This document shows positions 18,832 through 24,605 of a stretch of 64,000 nucleotides of DNA, in pieces; position 1 is the first letter of the stretch; each line of letters starts with the position of its first letter. The position numbers and the translations under genes are program-made. The stretch covers positions 319,272 to 383,271 of the forward strand of contig CBDBUY010000005.1 of assembly GCA_965212145.1 (NCBI GenBank), written 5' to 3'. This DNA comes from JAAEPI01 sp965212145. Lineage in GTDB: Bacteria; Bacteroidota; Bacteroidia; Cytophagales; Cyclobacteriaceae. The notes beneath the pieces were generated by a model. That model did no database searches, was not told the origin of the DNA, and saw nothing but the letters and a program-made list of their open reading frames with translations.

Positions 18832-19917
18832 TCAGGTGGTGATGTCCACTTTTTTGGTATGCTTGAAATTCGCATTTCTGATAGCCACCTGACGAGCAAC
18901 CTCCGCGCCTAATTCCGAAAAAGCCTCAGCGGTCACATCATCTTTCATGGCTGCCGGATACCCCAGGTCACCACTTTCGCGAATCGACTGCACAATTGGT
19001 ATCTGCCCGAGCATCGGAATGTTGTGTTTCTTCGCCAGCTTTTCGCCACCTCCTTCTCCGAATAAGAAGTACTTATTATCAGGCAATTCCTCCGGCGTGA
19101 AGTAGGACATATTTTCCACCAATCCCAAAATGGGTACGTTGATTTGTCCCTGCTGGAACATGGCGATTCCTTTCTGTGCATCGGCAAGGGCCACTTTTTG
19201 TGGGGTGGTGACAATCACTGCTCCGGTTACCGGTACGGTTTGCACCATCGTGAGGTGAATGTCGCTGGTGCCGGGAGGTAAATCGATTAAGAGGTAATCC
19301 AACTCGCCCCATTCGGTATCGGCGATAAACTGACGTAGAGCCGAACTTGCCATTGGGCCTCTCCAGACGACCGCTCCCTCAGGAGGAGCTAAGAAACCGA
19401 TGGACATGAGCTTTACCCCGTACTGCTGCACGGGCACGATCCAGTTTTTATCCTCGATTTTTTTGATGCCGGGCTGCTCAAATTCGCAATTGAACATGGT
19501 GGGCATGGACGGTCCGAAAATGTCTGCATCTATAACTCCGACATCTGCGCCCGCTCTTGAAAGGGCGATTGCGAGATTGGAGGTCACGGTAGATTTTCCC
19601 ACGCCACCTTTACCAGAGGCTACCGCAATGATATTTTTCACACCGGGCAGGAGGGGAGCTTGATCTCTGACACTAGTCACCGAGGAGGTCATCAAGATGT
19701 CCAGTTCGATATCTCCAAAATGCTTTTCAATGGCTTTTACACAGTCCTTTCGGATCATTTCCTTGAGTGGGCAGGCAGGCGTGGTGAGTTCGACTTTGAA
19801 GGCCAACTTGTTGCCATCAATTTCAACATCCTTGATCATACCCAGTGTGACCAAGTCCTTCTTTAAATCAGGATCTTGAACCTCGCTGAGCGCCTTTAAA
19901 ACTTCTTCGTTTGTCAT
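18832..19917 (-). CDS. apbC: Mrp/NBP35-type iron-sulfur cluster carrier ATPase (ApbC)
   Basis: A 361-aa protein with an N-terminal MIP18/DUF59 domain (about 1-80, including LTTPACPLKEMIRKDC) and a deviant-Walker P-loop ATPase of the Mrp family: GKGGVGKST (102-110), IDADIFGPSMPTMF and LLIDLPPGTSDIHLT. It delivers Fe-S clusters to apoproteins. The C-terminal CxxC of many Mrp proteins is absent: after VENMSYF comes TPEELPDNKYFLFG. I believe this is normal for Bacteroidota homologues. A 347-bp intergenic region holding a repeat lies upstream. Confidence 0.93.
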   Translation of the reverse strand: MTNEEVLKALSEVQDPDLKKDLVTLGMIKDVEIDGNKLAFKVELTTPACPLKEMIRKDCVKAIEKHFGDIELDILMTSSVTSVRDQAPLLPGVKNIIAVASGKGGVGKSTVTSNLAIALSRAGADVGVIDADIFGPSMPTMFNCEFEQPGIKKIEDKNWIVPVQQYGVKLMSIGFLAPPEGAVVWRGPMASSALRQFIADTEWGELDYLLIDLPPGTSDIHLTMVQTVPVTGAVIVTTPQKVALADAQKGIAMFQQGQINVPILGLVENMSYFTPEELPDNKYFLFGEGGGEKLAKKHNIPMLGQIPIVQSIRESGDLGYPAAMKDDVTAEAFSELGAEVARQVAIRNANFKHTKKVDITT

Positions 19918-20022
19918 ACCAAAATTTCAAATGCAAGTTTACGGCAGATTTGAGGATTAAAGGAGGAATGGGGGGATTTGGTTCCCATTGTTTCGATGAA
20001 ATGACCAGCTTCATACTTGGGC

Positions 20023-20154
20023 GTTACTTCGAACCAAGTGCGATGGCCTGTGTTGAGCGTGAGCAGTCTCGTGAATCTTGCAGCGTTGTTACATGAAGAC
20101 TTCTCCTCGTTCTTGACCTCCCTTCGGTCGATCTCGAGACTCGTTCGAAGTGAC
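20023..20154. repeat. 132-bp fold-back repeat, copy A
   Basis: An intergenic element bounded by 12-bp terminal inverted repeats (GTTACTTCGAAC and GTTCGAAGTGAC, one mismatch). A second copy of exactly the same length lies at 20889-21020, in the same orientation and with about a dozen mismatches by eye. Internal complementary blocks would let the whole element fold into one long imperfect hairpin. Nothing inside looks coding. The rest of this 347-bp gap (19918-20264) holds only the higBA promoter and 104 bp with no recognisable signal. Confidence 0.85.
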
Positions 20155-20210
20155 GGGTAATTAAGGGGTGTCAGATGCAGTGCTTATTTCGAATCAAAAC
20201 AGATTCTTTC

Positions 20211-20265
20211 ATAAGTTACCTAACTTATTGCTAACTTTATACGTTAGTAACACAGGACGTTAGTA
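20211..20265 (+). promoter_or_regulatory. higBA promoter/operator region
   Basis: An 8-bp perfect inverted repeat (ATAAGTTA-CC-TAACTTAT, 20211-20228) is followed by CTAAC/GTTAG (20231-20247), which encloses TAACTTTA (20232-20239), a 7-of-8 match to the Bacteroidota -7 box. The 9-mer ACGTTAGTA occurs at 20241-20249 and again at 20257-20265, directly on the toxin start. Repeats overlapping the promoter are what HigA-type antitoxins bind for autorepression. Binding itself is inferred. Confidence 0.55.
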
Positions 20266-20546
20266 TGATATTATCCTTTGGATCTAAGGAAACTGAGAAG
20301 GTGTGGAATGGAGAGCGAGTTAAGAAATGGCCAATGGAAATTCAAAATATTGGTAGGAGAAAGTTAAGGATGCTTAATAACTCCCACAGTATCGTTGATT
20401 TGAGAACCCCTCCTTCAAATAGACTTGAAAAATTAGCAGGGAATCTAAAGGGTTTTCATAGCATCAGGATTAATGATCAGTGGAGGATCGTTTTTATTTG
20501 GGAGGAAGGAAATGCCAGCAACGTCGAGATTATAGACTATCACTAA
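20265..20546 (+). CDS. higB: HigB-like toxin (RelE/HigB family)
   Basis: A 93-aa toxin of the HigB branch of the RelE superfamily, which cleaves mRNA on the ribosome. Family features are the basic central helices (IGRRKLRMLNNSHSIVDLRTPPSNRLEKLAGN) and the C-terminal strands FHSIRINDQWRIVFIWEEG with the conserved Arg/Trp-Arg cluster, ending EIIDYH. Toxin-first order with the antitoxin 11 bp downstream is diagnostic for higBA. The pair sits between two 132-bp repeats, which suggests it arrived or moves as a cassette. Confidence 0.92.
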   Translation: MILSFGSKETEKVWNGERVKKWPMEIQNIGRRKLRMLNNSHSIVDLRTPPSNRLEKLAGNLKGFHSIRINDQWRIVFIWEEGNASNVEIIDYH

Positions 20547-20557
20547 AGAGATAACAA

Positions 20558-20845
20558 ATGGAAAAACTTGCGAACATACATCCCGGAGAAGTCTTATCAG
20601 AAGAGTTTCTAAAGCCAATGGAGATTACCGCATATCGTCTATCCAAGGATATTCGTATTCCTCAAACGCGAATCAGTGAAATTCTACGAAAGAACAGAAG
20701 GATAACCGCCGATACTGCCTTAAGATTAAGTAAGTACTTTGGGACATCTCCAAAATTTTGGTTGGGCCTTCAGGATGATTATGATATAGAGGAGGAACTT
20801 GGAGCTAAAACAGCGGAATTCGAGTTGATTGAAAAAGCTGTGTGA
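20558..20845 (+). CDS. higA: HigA antitoxin, XRE-type HTH
   Basis: A 95-aa antitoxin with an XRE-family helix-turn-helix: IHPGEVLSEEFLKPMEITAYRLS, then the recognition region RIPQTRISEILRKNRRITADTALRLSKYFGTSPKFWLGLQ, the VapI/HigA signature. The acidic C-terminus (DYDIEEELGAKTAEFELIEK) would wrap the toxin. It presumably represses its own operon through the inverted repeats upstream of higB. Confidence 0.93.
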   Translation: MEKLANIHPGEVLSEEFLKPMEITAYRLSKDIRIPQTRISEILRKNRRITADTALRLSKYFGTSPKFWLGLQDDYDIEEELGAKTAEFELIEKAV

Positions 20846-20888
20846 CTACAACGAACCTTTAGTGAGGACACGAAACCAATACAAAAAC

Positions 20889-21020
20889 GTCACTTCGAAC
20901 CCAGTGCGATGGCCTGTGGAGGGCGTGAGAAGTCTCGTGAATCTTGCAGCGTCGTTACATGAAGACTTCTCCTCGTTCTCGACCCTCCTTCGGTCGGTCT
21001 CGAGACTCGTTCGAAGTGAC
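20889..21020. repeat. 132-bp fold-back repeat, copy B
   Basis: The second copy of the repeat, with a perfect 12-bp terminal inverted repeat (GTCACTTCGAAC / GTTCGAAGTGAC). Inside, GAGAAGTCT and AGACTTCTC are mutually complementary, giving an inner stem. It begins 43 bp after the higA stop. The two copies are direct repeats that bracket higBA with 734 bp between them. It could be a non-autonomous MITE or a REP-like element; I see no target-site duplication that I would trust. Confidence 0.85.
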
Positions 21021-21063
21021 GTCAGTTGATGTTGACGGGAGTGATGGTGATTAAATAGCCTGA

Positions 21064-21160
21064 AACTCACTAACCTAGCCGTGACAGCAGCGGCACGAAG
21101 TATAGCGAATGGCGCGAGAGCGGTTCCTGAGGGACCAGGCGGTATCGCTCATGAAAAATG
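21064..21160. repeat. GC-rich hairpin tract between repeat copy B and the DEAD-box promoter
   Basis: A tract of different composition from its surroundings, with short repeated CG-rich words (GCGGCACGAAG, GCGAATGGCGCGAG). It can fold on itself: GGTTCC-TGA-GGGACC forms an inner stem (one G-U pair) inside GAGCG/CGCTC. It has no open frame worth naming. It looks like part of an intergenic repeat family, but only one copy is present here. Confidence 0.4.
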
Positions 21161-21198
21161 ATAATTGAACTTATAGTACTTTCTATTTTTATTACTCG

Positions 21199-21206
21199 TA
21201 CCTTTG
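21199..21206 (+). promoter_or_regulatory. Predicted -7 box of the DEAD-box helicase promoter
   Basis: TACCTTTG is an exact match to the Bacteroidota -7 consensus TAnnTTTG, preceded by an AT-rich tract. It predicts a transcript starting near 21212, leaving an unusually long leader of about 236 nt before the helicase ATG. The -33 element is not clear. Confidence 0.5.
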
Positions 21207-21211
21207 CGCCC

Positions 21212-21447
21212 ATAAACGCAGGGGTTCCTTTTAGCATTCCGTCAAAAGTCTTCTACTTGTACTCCGCGATGATGAAGAAAGACGCTGGTCGTCACCCTTC
21301 GTCCATCATTCTCTAGTATCCCGATCAGTACCCACGGCACAGGCCAATGACCTACTGTTCAAGGAAAAACAGTAATGGTACATTGTGCGCTCACCCATTT
21401 TCTCAAAAAATGGGCAGAGGGATATAATTATTTAGAAAAAACAAAAA
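21212..21447 (+). ncRNA. Structured 5' leader of the DEAD-box helicase mRNA (candidate cis-regulatory RNA)
   Basis: A leader of about 236 nt without an open frame but with several nested stems. ATGATG (21269-21274) plus GACG (21281-21284) pair with CGTC-CATCAT (21300-21309). GTACC (21328-21332) pairs with GGTAC (21377-21381) around the inner hairpin ACTGTT/AACAGT (21354-21359 with 21368-21373). CCCATTTT pairs with AAAATGGG (21394-21414), ending 33 nt before the start codon. The helicase and the small gene after it suggest cold or RNA-structure control. I do not match it to any known RNA family. Confidence 0.5.
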
Positions 21448-22629
21448 ATGCATAAAACAAGAAACTTCAAGAAGAAGAGGGGCAATTTCAATCGTAGACG
21501 ATCTAATGCACCTAAAAAATCTACCGGATTTGACCTGAGTAAATACGTCAATTCGGAAGTGAAAAAGACCCCCGTAGTAAAATACGAACCGACTTACATG
21601 TTCACCGACTTCATGTTGGACCAGGAGTTGGTAAGTAGAATAGAGCAAAAAGGCTTCAAAGCACCAGCGGAAATTCAAGACAAGGCCATTCCTAAGATTT
21701 TGGATGGAAATGACTTAATCGGGATTGCTGGAACAGGAACCGGTAAAACGGCTGCCTTCCTTATTCCTATCATTCAGGAGATGATTGAGCAAAAGCGAGA
21801 TCGCTATTCGTTGATCATTGCACCGACCAGAGAACTCGCGAATCAGATCAACGACGAGTTCAGGTCATTGACCAAAGGGCTTGGGATTTTCTCCACGTGT
21901 TTGATTGGAGGTTCTTCTGTTTTTGAATCGAAGAAATCTCTCAGAAGAACGAATCACCTGGTGATCGGAACTCCCGGTCGATTGATGGACATGCACAAGC
22001 AAGGATGTCTACACTTTGATCAGTTTGAGGTGTTGGTATTGGATGAATTTGACCGCATGCTGGACATGGGCTTCAAAGATGAGATGCGTGAAATCAACGA
22101 GAAAATGACCAATAAGCGCCAAACGCTTCTTTTCTCTGCGACTATTGACAAGTCTCAGGAAGGTATCGTGAATGAAATCGCCGGACCGGCAGAGCAGGTA
22201 AAAGCTGCGACAAATACTCAAAACACGGATGCTATCCTTCAAGACGTACTTCATGTAAAAGGTGGAGACAAGTTCAAAATGATGCACGAGCTGCTTGTGG
22301 ACAAGCCTGAGGATAAGGTGATTCTTTTCTGCGAAACCAAACGGAGAGCAGAGAAAATGCTGACATTATTGAAAGGTGAGAATGTCCGAGCAGATGCCAT
22401 TCATGGCGACAAGAGTCAGCGTGCGCGTGAGATCGCTTTGAGGAAATTTAAGCGAGGACAGGTGAACGTTTTGGTCGCGACTGATGTGGTAGCTAGAGGA
22501 ATTGATGTAAACGATGTATCATTGGTTATCAATTATGAGGTGCCAAGAACCTACACCGATTATGTGCACCGTATCGGGCGTACTGGACGAGCTGGGAAGA
22601 CTGGAAGAGCGGTCACTTTAATTGATTAA
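21448..22629 (+). CDS. DEAD-box RNA helicase (RhlE-like)
   Basis: A 393-aa ATP-dependent RNA helicase. A basic N-terminal tail (RNFKKKRGNFNRRR) precedes the core. Motifs in order: Q-motif KAPAEIQDKAIP, motif I GTGTGKT (about 95-101), Ia PTRELANQ, Ib GTPGRLMD, motif II DEFD in place of DEAD (about 198-201), III SAT, IV ILFCETKRRAEKM, V ATDVVARGIDV, VI HRIGRTGRAG. It stops 10 residues after motif VI, so unlike many RhlE proteins it has no C-terminal basic tail. It probably acts in ribosome assembly or mRNA unfolding, and the long leader suggests cold induction (inference). Confidence 0.95.
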   Translation: MHKTRNFKKKRGNFNRRRSNAPKKSTGFDLSKYVNSEVKKTPVVKYEPTYMFTDFMLDQELVSRIEQKGFKAPAEIQDKAIPKILDGNDLIGIAGTGTGKTAAFLIPIIQEMIEQKRDRYSLIIAPTRELANQINDEFRSLTKGLGIFSTCLIGGSSVFESKKSLRRTNHLVIGTPGRLMDMHKQGCLHFDQFEVLVLDEFDRMLDMGFKDEMREINEKMTNKRQTLLFSATIDKSQEGIVNEIAGPAEQVKAATNTQNTDAILQDVLHVKGGDKFKMMHELLVDKPEDKVILFCETKRRAEKMLTLLKGENVRADAIHGDKSQRAREIALRKFKRGQVNVLVATDVVARGIDVNDVSLVINYEVPRTYTDYVHRIGRTGRAGKTGRAVTLID

Positions 22630-22647
22630 TAATAGTAAAAAGACTTT

Positions 22648-22872
22648 ATGGGAAGATCACAGAACAGTTTTATAAAAAACCAGAAGGCAAACAGAAAAAA
22701 GAAAAAGCGTCAGGAAAAGCTCCAGAAGAAATTTGACAAGAAGGAGCAGGAGACTAGCGGCAAGCTGGACGACATGATCGCTTACGTGGACGAGTTTGGC
22801 AACATCGTGGATGAAAAACCAGAGGAGCCAAAGCCCACTAAAAAAGAGGATAAAGACAAAGGAGCGTCTTAA
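22648..22872 (+). CDS. Small basic protein resembling the N-terminal module of Bacteroidota cold-shock proteins
   Basis: A 74-aa protein: an extremely Lys-rich helical half (NRKKKKRQEKLQKKFDKKEQ) and an acidic half containing LDDMIAYVDEFGNIVDEKP. From memory, Bacteroidota cold-shock proteins of about 150 aa begin with MGRSQ-x-[ST]F, a KK-rich stretch and DDM-[IF]-AYVDE-x-GN, then carry a CSD. Here the protein ends where the CSD would begin and the next gene is convergent, so the module stands alone. It lies 18 bp after the helicase, surely in the same operon. A role as an RNA-binding partner of the helicase is inference. Confidence 0.8.
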   Translation: MGRSQNSFIKNQKANRKKKKRQEKLQKKFDKKEQETSGKLDDMIAYVDEFGNIVDEKPEEPKPTKKEDKDKGAS

Positions 22873-23405
22873 TCGTACCGATTATAGATGCTATCAAACT
22901 GACACTGGAGGTAGATCGTAGTGATCTGCCGCTCCAGGTCGTCAGGCAAATCCAGAAATAATACATCAAACCGGCTAAGCTCAGTTTTCGCTTCCTCTAA
23001 GGAGGAATTGGGATCCGTCTCTAGTTTAGCCTCCAAAATCAGGTAAGCTAATTTCAGCTGATATATCGTCGTGCCTTTGTAATGCCTGAGGACCCTATTG
23101 ACAGCATAAGCCGATTCGTCAATATAGACAGGTCGACCGTCCTTAATAAAAGCATAAATCCCTTTGAAATCCTGAATCCGACCTAAATGGGTCAGAATGG
23201 TTTTGAGACCCACCCCATGTGTAGCAAATAGTTCACTAGGATGTGGTTTCTCCATCAGCACTTTGAACATCTCCAACCTCTTTGGAAGGTTTTCGTTGAC
23301 GATGCGGTCAAAGCGAAGTGCTAAAGATTCAGTGGCCTGTTTCACGTAGTTCAAGATAGTTTGAAAGTATGAAAAGTTAACAGGATGATAACCGGTTGCT
23401 ATCAA
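22869..23405 (-). CDS. GIY-YIG-like domain protein, degenerate motif
   Basis: A 178-aa protein. Residues 82-96 read GIYAFIKDGRPVYID, followed by AVNRVLRHYKG: the layout of a GIY-YIG nuclease domain with YID in place of YIG and Arg104/Arg107 near the catalytic Arg position. The C-terminal Glu/Asn expected in active nucleases cannot be assigned by eye. The first 75 residues are helical. It may be an active nuclease with a variant motif or a non-catalytic relative. It converges with the small basic gene and overlaps it by 4 bp. Confidence 0.5.
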   Translation of the reverse strand: MIATGYHPVNFSYFQTILNYVKQATESLALRFDRIVNENLPKRLEMFKVLMEKPHPSELFATHGVGLKTILTHLGRIQDFKGIYAFIKDGRPVYIDESAYAVNRVLRHYKGTTIYQLKLAYLILEAKLETDPNSSLEEAKTELSRFDVLFLDLPDDLERQITTIYLQCQFDSIYNRYD

Positions 23406-23433
23406 ATTAATCTATCAGTTTTGAATAAATTAT

Positions 23434-23789
23434 GTGGATGACCACCCGAATCTCGTTAAAATTTGGTTTAACAAATGGACGGAAGGAGACTCATTAATCT
23501 CCCGGTAACCAGTGATTTCAAGCACACCAGTCCCTTTGGGACGATAAAAAGTAAGGAGGCCTACGTCGAATTGGTCAAATCAAGCAAGAACAAATTTCTT
23601 GGATATAATTTCAAGATACTTGATGAAATGTATGCTGAGTCAAGTGCAAGCGTAAGGTATTCAGCCAGTCATGGAAAGGATTTTAGGTTGGATGCAAGCG
23701 TGTGGTACTATTTTGAAAACGATTTAATCAAGGAGGTGATTGCGTATTATCATATTGGCGAAGTGAGAGAGGACCGGCAATTCGAATAG
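23434..23789 (+). pseudogene. NTF2-like (SnoaL-fold) protein with a one-base frameshift
   Basis: The longest intact frame starts at 23475 (104 aa, with NLPVTSDFKHTSPFGTIKSKEAYVEL and a C-terminal SVWYYFENDLIKEVIAYYHIG) but its first residues make no sense. In the next frame, 23431-23492 encodes YVDDHPNLVKIWFNKWTEGD, exactly the helical N-terminus an NTF2-like protein needs. Restoring one base after about 23492 joins the two as WTEGD-S-INLPVTSDF. The rebuilt protein would be about 118 aa, the family norm, starting at GTG 23434 or nearby. It is either a decayed gene or a sequencing error. The function is unknown. Confidence 0.7.
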
Positions 23790-23852
23790 AGATCATGACT
23801 TTTACTGATCAAAGTCATTTGCAAAAGCAGTGCCGGGCGATACTTTCGAAGC

Positions 23853-24236
23853 ATGGAAACTTCAATACTAACTGCACGAATCTTGGGAGTTGTCTACTTG
23901 TCATTTGGACTAGGCGTACTCCTCAATTGGGAAAATTATAAGAAAGCAATTCTTGACTTATTGGACAATGCCGGATACATGATTCTCTTGGGTTTTATGG
24001 CGGCCGGACTCGGCATCACCATCCTGAGTATTCATAATGTATGGGTCGGTTCATGGCACACTTTGGTTACGATCATTGGATGGATAGCCACAATTAAAGG
24101 AGGTATGCTCCTCGCTTTCCCGACAAAATGGGCCATCTATCGACCATTACTGATGATCGGCTATTTTCGCTGGATTTTTATGCTGGCAACATTAATTTTA
24201 GGAAGTCTTTTGACTTACTACGGTTACTTTTCCTGA
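23853..24236 (+). CDS. Small four-helix membrane protein
   Basis: A 127-aa hydrophobic protein with four membrane helices (ILGVVYLSFGLGVLLNW; GYMILLGFMAAGLGITILSI; LVTIIGWIATIKGGMLLAF; WIFMLATLILGSLLTYYGYF). Short polar loops contain WENYKKAILDLLDN and NVWVGSWHT. I know such proteins only as conserved hypotheticals. It lies 13 bp before the broken thioredoxin gene and is probably co-transcribed with it. Confidence 0.7.
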   Translation: METSILTARILGVVYLSFGLGVLLNWENYKKAILDLLDNAGYMILLGFMAAGLGITILSIHNVWVGSWHTLVTIIGWIATIKGGMLLAFPTKWAIYRPLLMIGYFRWIFMLATLILGSLLTYYGYFS

Positions 24237-24249
24237 TCAAGCAAATCAT

Positions 24250-24545
24250 ATGTCCAAATTCAACGAACTCATAAAAGGAGATCAGCCGATCCTGGTGGAT
24301 TTTTAGCCGACTGGTGTCAGCCCTGCAAAATGATGGCGCCAATTCTAGAGGACGTTAAAAGTGAGCTCGGTGAATCTATTCGCATCATTAAAGTGGACAC
24401 GGACAAAAATCAAAGCGTTTCCTTGAAATACGGAATAAGAGGAATCCCGACTTTAATTCTATTTCAAAACGGAAATATCAAATGGCGTCAATCGGGGGTG
24501 GTTCCCAAAGAGGTAATTGTTGATGCGTTGAGAAAGAATTCGTAA
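24250..24545 (+). pseudogene. Thioredoxin with a one-base frameshift before the active site
   Basis: From ATG 24250 the frame reads MSKFNELIKGDQPILVDF and then hits TAG at 24304. One frame over, the protein continues as ADWCQPCKMMAPILEDVKSEL...IRGIPTLILFQNGNIKWRQSGVVPKE, a complete thioredoxin with the WCxPC active site and cis-Pro (GIPT). A single base missing in the T-run at 24300-24304 explains it. The ATG at 24330 lies after the active site, so translation from it could not give a working enzyme. With one base restored the protein is about 98 aa. It is either a true loss or a homopolymer sequencing error. Confidence 0.8.
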
Positions 24546-24605
24546 AGATCTACGAATCTAGATTTGAATGAGTGAATTCATCTCTGGTTCGTTTTCCTTT
24601 GCGGC

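Noticed and set aside
20829..21070. Open frames within repeat copy B
   Set aside because: They only reflect the fold-back repeat, and the translations are low in hydrophobic content with no homology I recognise.
21381..21392. GTGCG-type start of a group II intron before the DEAD-box gene
   Set aside because: No reverse transcriptase, domain V hairpin or 3' end is present; the words are part of the leader stems.
21394..21414. CCCATTTT/AAAATGGG hairpin as a terminator
   Set aside because: No T-run follows on either strand at the right place, and it sits 33 nt before a start codon.
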